Of a stretch of DNA of 64,000 bases, positions 24,268-31,915 are shown one piece after another; the first letter of the stretch is position 1; every line of letters starts with the position of its first letter. The notes below the pieces were generated by a model. It was not told the DNA's origin. It saw nothing but the letters and a program-made list of their open reading frames with translations, and did no database searches. The stretch spans positions 1 through 64,000 of the forward strand of contig NZ_JACHXW010000017.1 in assembly GCF_014192395.1 (NCBI RefSeq), given 5' to 3'. The position numbers were made by a program, and so were the translations under genes. This DNA comes from Paenibacillus endophyticus. Lineage in GTDB: Bacteria; Bacillota; Bacilli; Paenibacillales; Paenibacillaceae.

Positions 24268-24307
24268 ATTCGACTTGGGCAGCAGGCTGAACGCCGAATG
24301 TACAGCA

Positions 24308-24322
24308 TACAGTAGTACTGTA
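24308..24322. promoter_or_regulatory. Perfect palindrome downstream of mnaA
   Basis: TACAGTA-G-TACTGTA is a perfect 7-bp inverted repeat. It lies 41 bases after mnaA and about 80 bases before the atp promoter. It could be a weak terminator (GTACAG/CTGTAC with GGTTTTC after it) or an operator. Confidence 0.35.
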
Positions 24323-24400
24323 CGGTTTTCGGTGGTCACAATACCATATGTATCAAGGGTTTTGGTCGATCTGTTCACCAAAAGTTTGTAGTTAATTCAA

Positions 24401-24430
24401 TTGACAAACATGTTGCCGCTTGGATAAAAT
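24401..24430 (+). promoter_or_regulatory. Promoter of the ATP synthase operon
   Basis: A perfect TTGACA at 24401-24406 and TAAAAT at 24425-24430 are separated by 18 bases. The start of the first gene is about 28 bases downstream. Confidence 0.7.
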
Positions 24431-24457
24431 AAATGAGGATTGACAGGGGTATGAACC

Positions 24458-24691
24458 ATGAATAAAAAGAGCAGAAGGGACAATCCGCTGTACGCGGCTG
24501 GACTTGTCGGCGCACTCGGAGTGCAAGTCGCTGTATGTATCTTTTTAGGCTATTGGATCGGCTCATCGCTCGGGAGCCGCTTTGGCGATCCGAAGGGATG
24601 GACGCTAGGTGGCATACTGGTCGGTCTGGCTGTCGGACTACTCTCAGCCATTCTGCTCGTTAAGAAGGTTATGGAGGACGCCGATGGATAA
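24458..24691 (+). CDS. AtpZ/AtpI family small membrane protein
   Basis: A 77-aa protein with two membrane helices (AAGLVGALGVQVAVCIFLGYWIG and LGGILVGLAVGLLSAILLV) joined by a short glycine-rich turn. It matches the ATPase_gene1 family (AtpZ/AtpI), often found at the head of F1Fo operons and linked to divalent-cation supply or c-ring assembly. It overlaps the next gene by eight bases. It is the first gene of the atp operon; a promoter lies 30 bases upstream. Confidence 0.85.
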   Translation: MNKKSRRDNPLYAAGLVGALGVQVAVCIFLGYWIGSSLGSRFGDPKGWTLGGILVGLAVGLLSAILLVKKVMEDADG

Positions 24692-25052
24692 AATAATGAA
24701 GACAGCATTACGTACGCTTGTTTATGCAATGGCGGTATGCCTAATTGTATGGGCTTTCCTTCCGGAATGGCGTACGGTGTCTCTCGGCCTTCTTGTGGGA
24801 TTGGCAGCAAGTTCCATGAATGCGTTTTTACTGAGACGCAGAGTCGAAATGGTCACCCTAGGAGCAGCAGGGGCTGGCCCGCGCAAGAGAGGTCTTGGTC
24901 TTGGAAACCGTATCGCAACAGTGCTGCTGGTTGCCATGATCGCTTATCGTTTTCCGGAGGATCTGAACATGCCGGCCGCTTTAGCTGGCTGTATGGTCAT
25001 GCCGTTTGTTCTATTGGTAGCAGCTTATATCCACAATAAACGACAATCTTAG
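24684..25052 (+). CDS. atpI: ATP synthase subunit I
   Basis: A 122-aa membrane protein with four predicted helices. The ATG at 24684 is chosen because GGAGG lies 5 to 8 bases before it and the frame overlaps the previous gene; a longer reading frame from 24609 has no site and no homologous content. AtpI helps build the c-ring of F1Fo ATP synthase. The sequence is poorly conserved, so the assignment relies on helix layout and position before atpB. Confidence 0.85.
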   Translation: MDKIMKTALRTLVYAMAVCLIVWAFLPEWRTVSLGLLVGLAASSMNAFLLRRRVEMVTLGAAGAGPRKRGLGLGNRIATVLLVAMIAYRFPEDLNMPAALAGCMVMPFVLLVAAYIHNKRQS

Positions 25053-25074
25053 CGGAAAGGGGTGAAAATTTTAG

Positions 25075-25833
25075 ATGCATGAATTTCCGGTGATGCCACT
25101 GGGGCCGTTTAATATTGATATTTCGACCACTGTAGCAATTTTGGTTTCCGTCATTGTGACGTTCTTGATCGCGAAGCTGGCTGTTCGCAATCTTTCGGTG
25201 GACAACCCGTCGAAGATGCAGAACTTTTTGGAATGGGTTGTCGATTTCGTACAAAACTTTATTTCAAGCACGATGCCGGCAAACCGAGTCAAGCCCTTTA
25301 TATCTTTAGGGATGACGCTCATTATGTTCATCTTCATCTCCAACCTGTTAGGCTTGCCTTTCGGTATCGTTACTGAAACCCACCATGCTCATGAGAACCT
25401 GGGAATTACTCAGGAACTGCTGGATGAAAAAGGTGGACATGTTGAGCTTGCATGGTGGAAATCGCCAACTGCCGACATTTCTGTAACTGCTGGTTTAGCG
25501 CTTATCGTTTTCGTAATCGTCCATTTCCTTGGTCTGAAGCTGAATCGTAAGCACTACTTGAAGCATTATTTCCATCCTTTTCCGGTTTTCTTCCCGGTCA
25601 ACATCATTGAGACGATTTCGAAGCCGGTTACACTCGCGCTTCGGTTGTTCGCCAACATCTTTGCGGGTGAGGTGCTAATCGCAACCATCCTGATGCTTGG
25701 CTGGTATGGTACGCCATTCCTTGCGGCATGGCAAGCATTCAGTCTTTTCGTCGGCGGTATTCAAGCCTTCTTGTTCACGATTCTCACGATGGTGTATATC
25801 TCGCAGGCGGCTATCCACGATGAAGAGCATTAA
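25075..25833 (+). CDS. atpB: ATP synthase Fo subunit a
   Basis: Proton-channel subunit (252 aa) of ATP synthase. The essential arginine is in helix motif TLALRLFANIFAGEVLIA near residue 190, facing the c-ring glutamate. Other subunit a features are the SKPVTLALRLFANI context and a long loop before it (residues 105-140). AAAGGGGTG precedes the ATG. It is followed by atpE after 87 bases. Confidence 0.98.
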   Translation: MHEFPVMPLGPFNIDISTTVAILVSVIVTFLIAKLAVRNLSVDNPSKMQNFLEWVVDFVQNFISSTMPANRVKPFISLGMTLIMFIFISNLLGLPFGIVTETHHAHENLGITQELLDEKGGHVELAWWKSPTADISVTAGLALIVFVIVHFLGLKLNRKHYLKHYFHPFPVFFPVNIIETISKPVTLALRLFANIFAGEVLIATILMLGWYGTPFLAAWQAFSLFVGGIQAFLFTILTMVYISQAAIHDEEH

Positions 25834-25919
25834 TCATCGCTTTATGCCTCGGCTTGTTTCTAAGTACTGAGGTTGGCTATACAAACAAAAAACAACAATT
25901 TTCGAGGAGGATTTTAAAA

Positions 25920-26135
25920 ATGGAATTATTAGCAGCAGCTTTAGCAGTAGGTTTGGGCGCAGTTGGCGCAGGCGTAGGTAACGGTATGATCGTTAGTAAA
26001 ACAGTTGAAGGTATCGCTCGTCAGCCTGAACTTCAAGGTAAATTGCAAACAACTATGTTTATCGGTGTAGGTATCGTCGAAGTTGTGCCTATTATCGGCG
26101 TAGTTATCGGTTTCTTGGCTTTCTTCCAAGCATAA
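25920..26135 (+). CDS. atpE: ATP synthase Fo subunit c
   Basis: Ring-forming rotor subunit (71 aa, two helices). The ATG at 25920 follows GAGGAGGA; an upstream in-frame start has no site. Helix 1 has the glycine-rich GLGAVGAGVGNGM that packs the ring, and the loop ARQPE binds the stalk. The ion-carrying carboxylate is the glutamate in IVEVVPIIG near residue 54. The residue after it is valine, not the serine/threonine of sodium-specific c subunits, so proton coupling is likely (inference). Confidence 0.98.
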   Translation: MELLAAALAVGLGAVGAGVGNGMIVSKTVEGIARQPELQGKLQTTMFIGVGIVEVVPIIGVVIGFLAFFQA

Positions 26136-26220
26136 TAACTGAAATTGGCGGGGAAGGCCTTAGCCCTCTTCGCCTTCGTTATGATTAAGACAATATTGTG
26201 GTGAGAAAGGAGTGGCATCT

Positions 26221-26703
26221 ATGGGATGGCATTGGGAATCGACAGTAATCGCGATGGTCGCGTTTGGTCTTTTGTACTGGTTGCTAAGCAAGTATGCTTT
26301 TGGTCCATTGTTCGAAGTAATGGAGAAGCGCAGACAGCTTGTGCTTGAACAAATGAACACAGCTGAAAGCAGCCGTAAGGCAGCTGAACAGCAGATGGAA
26401 GAGCAGAAAGCCGCACTCCAGCAAGCTCGCAAGGAAGCATACGAAATTATTGAGCAATCCAGAACGACGAGCTCGAAGCAAGCGGAAGAGATCGTTCAAA
26501 CAGCGAAATCGGAAGCATCCCGTCTGAAGGACGATGCTCTCAAAGATATCGAAAGCGAGAAAAACAAGGCAATTGCAGCGCTTCGCACAGAAGTTGGCGG
26601 CATTTCCGTGAAAATCGCGTCGAAAATTATTGAGAAGCAAGTGGATGAGAAATCGCAAGAGCAATTGGTAGGTCAATACTTGAAAGAAGTTGGAAATAAA
26701 TGA
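26221..26703 (+). CDS. atpF: ATP synthase Fo subunit b
   Basis: Peripheral stalk subunit (160 aa): one N-terminal membrane helix (TVIAMVAFGLLYWLLSKYAF), then a long charged coiled coil to the C-terminus. The ATG at 26221 has AAAGGAG 8 bases upstream; the GTG at 26212 overlaps that site. Two such subunits form the dimer that holds F1 still. The stop overlaps the atpH start. Confidence 0.97.
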   Translation: MGWHWESTVIAMVAFGLLYWLLSKYAFGPLFEVMEKRRQLVLEQMNTAESSRKAAEQQMEEQKAALQQARKEAYEIIEQSRTTSSKQAEEIVQTAKSEASRLKDDALKDIESEKNKAIAALRTEVGGISVKIASKIIEKQVDEKSQEQLVGQYLKEVGNK

Positions 26704-27239
26704 GCCGCGATGCGGTCGTAGCGAAGCGCTACGCTAAAGCATTGTTCGAGGTTGCCGAGAACCAGAAGGTTGTTTCTGAGGTAGAAGAGCAGCTTAAGCT
26801 GATCGTTCAGGCACTTGAGCAAGACGCAGACATTCAAAAATTCCTTTCTCTTCCTAGCATCGATCCAGATAAAAAGATTGCCGTGCTGAAAGCGGCATTC
26901 GGTGACCGTATATCCGCACTCGTGCTTAACACGGTGCAAATCTTGATTTCTCGCCGCCGTCAGGATGCTATCGCTGAGGTATATGCAGCATATACCAAAG
27001 TTGCAGGCGATGCACTTGGCCAAGCCCATGCGACCGTATATTCCGCTCAAGCGCTGTCTGATGCAGAGCTTGCAGGCGTAGCGGCACAGTTCGGACAAAT
27101 AACCGGCAAAACGATTATTGCACAGCAAGTCGTTGAGCCATCCTTGCTCGGAGGCGTACAAGTACGCATCGGTGACCGTCTTTATGACGGAAGCTTGTCC
27201 GGCAAGCTGGAACGTTTACAAAAATCGTTTAAAATCTAA
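26700..27239 (+). CDS. atpH: ATP synthase F1 subunit delta
   Basis: Connects the top of F1 to the b-subunit stalk (179 aa). Starts inside the atpF stop (ATGA). The N-terminal helical domain starts VAKRYAKALFEVAE. The C-terminal signature LLGGVQVRIGDRLYDGSLSGKLERL is near residue 150. Position, size and both motifs agree with the delta/OSCP family. Confidence 0.97.
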   Translation: MSRDAVVAKRYAKALFEVAENQKVVSEVEEQLKLIVQALEQDADIQKFLSLPSIDPDKKIAVLKAAFGDRISALVLNTVQILISRRRQDAIAEVYAAYTKVAGDALGQAHATVYSAQALSDAELAGVAAQFGQITGKTIIAQQVVEPSLLGGVQVRIGDRLYDGSLSGKLERLQKSFKI

Positions 27240-27264
27240 TGCACTGTAGATAGGGGTGAACGAA

Positions 27265-28779
27265 TTGAGTATCAGACCTGATGAAATCAGCACGCTGATT
27301 AAACAACAGATCGAACAATATAAATCCGAAATTCAAGTCGTAGACGTCGGCACCGTAATCAATGTCGGTGACGGTATCGCCCGCGTACACGGTTTGGAAA
27401 ATGCGATGCAGGGCGAATTGCTCGAATTCTCCAACGGTGTTGTCGGTATGGCTTTGAACTTGGAAGAAAGCAACGTCGGTGTCGTTATCCTTGGACCATA
27501 CACGGATATCCGTGAAGGCGATCAAGTAAAACGTACGGGACGCATTATGGAAGTACCTGTCGGCGATGAGCTGCTTGGCCGCGTCGTCAATCCACTTGGT
27601 CAGCCGCTTGACGGCAAAGGACCAATCAACACGACTCAATTCCGCGCGATTGAATCTCCGGCGCCAGGCGTTATCGACCGTAAATCGGTTCATGAGCCTA
27701 TGCAAACGGGAATTAAAGCAATCGACGCGATGGTACCCGTAGGCCGCGGACAACGTGAGCTTATCATCGGTGACCGTCAAACTGGTAAAACGGCGATTGC
27801 GATCGATGCAATCATCAACCAAAAAGGCAACGGCGTGAAATGTATTTACGTTGCTGTAGGCCAAAAACAATCGACTGTTGCTAACGTTGTTGAAACGCTT
27901 CGCCGCCACGGCGCGCTTGAGTACACAATCGTTGTAACAGCGGGTGCTTCCGAGCCAGCTCCATTGCTTTTCCTAGCTCCTTACGCGGGATGCACAATGG
28001 GTGAGTACTTCATGTACAAAGGCGAGCACGTTCTCGTTATTTATGATGATCTATCGAAACAAGCAGCAGCTTACCGTGAGCTTTCACTCTTGCTTCGCCG
28101 TCCACCAGGTCGTGAAGCATACCCTGGTGACGTATTCTACTTGCACTCCCGTTTGCTAGAGCGTGCAGCTAAGCTTAGCGACGCTAGAGGCGGAGGTTCT
28201 ATGACGGCATTGCCATTCATTGAGACGCAAGCATCCGACGTATCGGCTTACATTCCTACGAACGTAATCTCGATTACGGACGGTCAAATATTCCTAGAAG
28301 CAGATCTATTCTACTCCGGTCAACGTCCAGCGGTTAACGTTGGTATTTCCGTATCCCGTGTAGGCGGATCCGCTCAAATTAAAGCGATGAAAAAGGTTGC
28401 CGGTACGCTCCGTCTTGACCTTGCGGCTTACCGTGAGCTTCAAGCGTTCTCACAATTCGGTTCCGACCTTGATAAATCAACGCTTGCCCGCCTTAACCGC
28501 GGTGCTCGCACAATGGAAATCCTCAAACAAGACGTTAACAAGCCGATGCCGGTCGAGAAGCAAGTTATCTCTATCTTCTCCGCGGTTAAAGGCCACTTGG
28601 ATGAAATTCCAGTAGGCGATATCCTACGCTTCGAGAAAGAGTTCCACGCGTACCTGGATTCGAACAGCCCAGAAATCGGCCAATCGATCCGTGACACGAA
28701 GGACATCGTTGCTGACAACGAGAAAGCTCTTGTTGACGCACTCAATAAATTTAAGAAAAGCTTTGCCGTAACGGCATAA
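27265..28779 (+). CDS. atpA: ATP synthase F1 subunit alpha
   Basis: Non-catalytic nucleotide-binding subunit (504 aa). The TTG at 27265 gives the familiar start MSIRPDEISTLIKQQIE and has AGGGGTG about 7 bases upstream; the GTG at 27256 lies in the site itself. Walker A is GDRQTGKTAI near residue 170. The alpha signature PAVNVGISVSRVGG is near 365. Three copies alternate with beta in the F1 head. Confidence 0.98.
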   Translation: MSIRPDEISTLIKQQIEQYKSEIQVVDVGTVINVGDGIARVHGLENAMQGELLEFSNGVVGMALNLEESNVGVVILGPYTDIREGDQVKRTGRIMEVPVGDELLGRVVNPLGQPLDGKGPINTTQFRAIESPAPGVIDRKSVHEPMQTGIKAIDAMVPVGRGQRELIIGDRQTGKTAIAIDAIINQKGNGVKCIYVAVGQKQSTVANVVETLRRHGALEYTIVVTAGASEPAPLLFLAPYAGCTMGEYFMYKGEHVLVIYDDLSKQAAAYRELSLLLRRPPGREAYPGDVFYLHSRLLERAAKLSDARGGGSMTALPFIETQASDVSAYIPTNVISITDGQIFLEADLFYSGQRPAVNVGISVSRVGGSAQIKAMKKVAGTLRLDLAAYRELQAFSQFGSDLDKSTLARLNRGARTMEILKQDVNKPMPVEKQVISIFSAVKGHLDEIPVGDILRFEKEFHAYLDSNSPEIGQSIRDTKDIVADNEKALVDALNKFKKSFAVTA

Positions 28780-28888
28780 CAAATATATAGCCGATGCCCG
28801 TTCGCTTTAGTCCGGGCTAAGGCTGCTCTTACTCCACCAACACCAGGCTTTGGAGCAGGTCCAAAGCAACAAAGGCGGGTGAAACCAA

Positions 28889-29749
28889 ATGGCAAAAGGT
28901 ATGCGCGATATTAAACGCGAAATCAAGAGTAAACAAAACACGAAGCAGATCACCAAAGCGATGGAGATGGTTGCCGCTTCCAGGCTGAGAAGAGCTCAGG
29001 AGGCTGCGCAGGCAGCTCGTCCTTATGCTGAGAAGCTTAAGGAAGTTGTAGCAAGCATCGCTGCCGGCACCAAGGATGTAAAACATCCGATGCTGGAGAA
29101 CCGACCGGTTAAGAAAACGGGTTATCTCGTTATTACGTCCGATCGTGGTCTAGCAGGCGGTTACAATGCGAATATTCTTCGTAAAGTAACGCAAACCATT
29201 CGTGAGAACCATAAATCAAGCGATGAATACGTGCTGTTCGTGATTGGACGGAAAGGCCGTGATTATTTCCGTCGCCGCAACATGCCGATCGTTGAGGAAG
29301 TTATCGGCTTGCCAGACGCTCCGACTTTCGCTGATATTAAGTCGGTTGCTTATTCCGCAGTGAAAAACTTTTCAGAGGGCTCTTACGATGAGCTATATCT
29401 CTATTACAACGAATTCGTCAATGCGATAACGCAAATCCCAACAGCCGTTCGTTTGCTGCCGCTTGAAGAAGTAGGCGGGAACACAGCTGTAACATCGTAT
29501 GAGTACGAGCCATCACCGGAAGGCGTGCTTGAAGTGCTGCTGCCTAAATATGCGGAAACGCTCATTTACAGCGCAGTTCTTGACGGCAAAGCGAGTGAGT
29601 TCGGCGCGCGTATGACAGCCATGGGAAGCGCAACGAAAAATGCATCGAAAATCATTAACCAACTGACGCTCACTTACAATAGAGCGCGTCAAGCTGCGAT
29701 TACGCAGGAAATTTCTGAAATCGTTGCAGGGGCAAACGCCCAATCTTAA
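28889..29749 (+). CDS. atpG: ATP synthase F1 subunit gamma
   Basis: Central rotor shaft (286 aa). The N-terminal helix MRDIKREIKSKQNTKQITKAMEMVAASRLRRA and the C-terminal ITQEISEIVAGANA helix form the coiled coil inside F1; both are typical. YLVITSDRGLAGGYNANIL lies near 78. A 109-base spacer precedes it; AAAGGCGGG serves as the binding site. Confidence 0.98.
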   Translation: MAKGMRDIKREIKSKQNTKQITKAMEMVAASRLRRAQEAAQAARPYAEKLKEVVASIAAGTKDVKHPMLENRPVKKTGYLVITSDRGLAGGYNANILRKVTQTIRENHKSSDEYVLFVIGRKGRDYFRRRNMPIVEEVIGLPDAPTFADIKSVAYSAVKNFSEGSYDELYLYYNEFVNAITQIPTAVRLLPLEEVGGNTAVTSYEYEPSPEGVLEVLLPKYAETLIYSAVLDGKASEFGARMTAMGSATKNASKIINQLTLTYNRARQAAITQEISEIVAGANAQS

Positions 29750-29827
29750 TATATGCTCTGCATGGGCCAGTCGCTTGCGATAAGCTGACCGGCATGCAGT
29801 AACAAGAAGGAACCAGGAGGGAAAACC

Positions 29828-31234
29828 ATGAAAAAAGGACATGTTGTATCCGTCATGGGTCCGGTCGTAGACTTAGAGTTCGAACGCGGCAATTTGCCGG
29901 AAATTTTGAACGCTGTCAAAATCGAGCAAAAGGGCGAAGCAGGCGGCATTGATATTAACTTGACGCTTGAAGTTGCCGTTCACCTCGGTGACAATAAGGT
30001 ACGTGCCGTAGCTATGAGTACGACAGACGGTCTTGTACGCGGTATGATCGCTGTGGATACTGGCGCAGCTATTACGATTCCCGTTGGCGCGCCAACGCTT
30101 GGCCGCGTATTTAACGTACTTGGCCAACCAATCGATGAAGCTGGCGATGTGACTTCAAGCATCAATCTTCCGATTCACCGTCCGGCACCTGCTTTCGACG
30201 AATTGTCCACGCAAGCGGAAATTCTTGAAACAGGAATTAAAGTAATCGATCTGCTTGCACCATACGCAAAAGGCGGAAAAATCGGCCTATTCGGCGGCGC
30301 GGGCGTTGGTAAAACGGTTACGATTCAAGAGCTTATCAACAACATCGCGCAAGAGCACGGCGGTATCTCCGTATTCGCAGGTGTAGGTGAGCGTACTCGT
30401 GAAGGTAATGACCTTTACCACGAGATGAAGGATTCCGGCGTACTAAGCAAAACAGCAATGGTATTCGGTCAAATGAATGAGCCGCCAGGCGCGCGTCAAC
30501 GCGTTGCTTTGACTGGTTTGACAATGGCTGAGTACTTCCGTGACGAAGAAGGAAAAGACGTACTATTGTTCGTCGATAACATCTTCCGTTTCACGCAAGC
30601 AGGCTCCGAGGTATCGGCCCTTCTAGGCCGTATGCCTTCCGCGGTAGGTTACCAGCCAACGCTGGCAACTGAAATGGGTCAACTGCAAGAGCGTATCACG
30701 TCTACGAAAAAAGGTTCGGTTACTTCGATCCAAGCGATCTATGTTCCTGCCGATGACTATACGGATCCGGCTCCTGCTACTACGTTTGCCCACTTGGACG
30801 CAACGACAAACTTGGAGCGTAAAATCTCCGAGATGGGTATCTTCCCTGCGGTTGATCCACTTGCATCGTCTTCACGTATCCTTAGCCCTTCTGTTCTGGG
30901 CGAAGAGCATTACAACGTTGCTCAAGGCGTTAAGAAAATTCTTCAACGCTACAAAGAGCTTCAAGATATCATCGCAATCCTTGGTATGGATGAGCTTAGC
31001 GAGGAAGATAAATTGACCGTGTCACGCGCACGTAAAATTCAGCTTTTCCTATCTCAGCCGTTCCACGTTGCGGAGCCGTTCACAGGTACGAAAGGTAAAT
31101 ACGTTCCTGTTAAAGAGTCCGTTCGCAGCTTTAAAGAAATTCTCGAGGGCAAACATGACGACCTTCCGGAAGAAGCTTTCCGATATGTTGGTGTGATTGA
31201 AGAAGCCGTGGAGAAAGCCAAAACGCTAGTATAG
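29828..31234 (+). CDS. atpD: ATP synthase F1 subunit beta
   Basis: Catalytic subunit (468 aa). Walker A GGAGVGKTV is near residue 157, the catalytic glutamate lies in GERTREGNDLY near 190, and the DELSEED motif is visible as MDELSEEDKLTVSRARKI near 385. AACCAGGAGG precedes the ATG. Confidence 0.99.
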   Translation: MKKGHVVSVMGPVVDLEFERGNLPEILNAVKIEQKGEAGGIDINLTLEVAVHLGDNKVRAVAMSTTDGLVRGMIAVDTGAAITIPVGAPTLGRVFNVLGQPIDEAGDVTSSINLPIHRPAPAFDELSTQAEILETGIKVIDLLAPYAKGGKIGLFGGAGVGKTVTIQELINNIAQEHGGISVFAGVGERTREGNDLYHEMKDSGVLSKTAMVFGQMNEPPGARQRVALTGLTMAEYFRDEEGKDVLLFVDNIFRFTQAGSEVSALLGRMPSAVGYQPTLATEMGQLQERITSTKKGSVTSIQAIYVPADDYTDPAPATTFAHLDATTNLERKISEMGIFPAVDPLASSSRILSPSVLGEEHYNVAQGVKKILQRYKELQDIIAILGMDELSEEDKLTVSRARKIQLFLSQPFHVAEPFTGTKGKYVPVKESVRSFKEILEGKHDDLPEEAFRYVGVIEEAVEKAKTLV

Positions 31235-31255
31235 CGAAAGGCGGGAGGAATCCAC

Positions 31256-31657
31256 ATGAGTTCTTTTTTGGTAGAGATCGTAACACCAGAGCGTAAGGTG
31301 TATGCAGAGACAGCGAATATGGTTAGCGTAACAGGTGTTGAAGGCGAGCTTGGCATACTGCCAAACCACATTCCACTAGTAACGCCACTTCGTATCGCTC
31401 CTGTTACCATCAAACGTGACAACAATAAGGTTGATGTTATAGCGGTTAATGGAGGCTTTATCGAGGTACGCAGGGATAAGATCGTTATTCTTGCCGAAAG
31501 CGCTGAGCTTGCGACCGATATTAACATCGAACGTGCTGAAGCCGCAAAGCAGCGTGCCCAGCAGCGTCTATCTGCTAAACAGGATCAGGTTGATTTCCGT
31601 CGTGCGGAGCTTGCTTTGCAGCGTGCAATGAACCGTCTGAACATTAAGCATAAATAG
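31256..31657 (+). CDS. atpC: ATP synthase F1 subunit epsilon
   Basis: Rotor subunit (133 aa) that joins gamma to the c-ring and can lock the enzyme. The N-terminal beta-sandwich (VEIVTPERKVYAETANMVSVTGVEGELGILPNHIPLVTPL) is typical. The C-terminal two-helix hairpin, from about residue 90, holds the AKQRAQQRLSAKQDQ segment; in Bacillus it responds to ATP. It is the last gene of the operon. Confidence 0.98.
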   Translation: MSSFLVEIVTPERKVYAETANMVSVTGVEGELGILPNHIPLVTPLRIAPVTIKRDNNKVDVIAVNGGFIEVRRDKIVILAESAELATDINIERAEAAKQRAQQRLSAKQDQVDFRRAELALQRAMNRLNIKHK

Positions 31658-31666
31658 TCGTGCAAG

Positions 31667-31715
31667 ACAAAAGCATCATTCACTCCCTCACGGGTGTGGA
31701 TGATGCTTTTGTTAT
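31667..31715 (+). terminator. Terminator of the ATP synthase operon
   Basis: AAAAGCATCATTCAC pairs with a GTGGATGATGCTTTT arm over a short loop; TGTTATT follows. Confidence 0.85.
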
Positions 31716-31861
31716 TGGGGTAGGAAATCTTACATAGTCCAAACTTGAAAGTAGATTCTCTCTAATATTCGTGTTTTCGAGTTGAAATGATATAATATAT
31801 ACAAGAAAATTAGTTATTTCGACAAAAACTCTAATATTTTGTATGAAATTCCCTATATTAT

Positions 31862-31880
31862 ATGTTAATATAGTTAACAT
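31862..31880. promoter_or_regulatory. Candidate operator upstream of the chemoreceptor gene
   Basis: ATGTTAA-TATAG-TTAACAT is a perfect 7-bp inverted repeat with a 5-base spacer, 36 bases before the start codon. A TATAAT at 31791-31796 lies upstream with no good -35 partner. The protein that would bind is unknown. Confidence 0.4.
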
Positions 31881-31915
31881 TAGAAATGATATAGAGCTAG
31901 CAGGGGGAGAGTCAT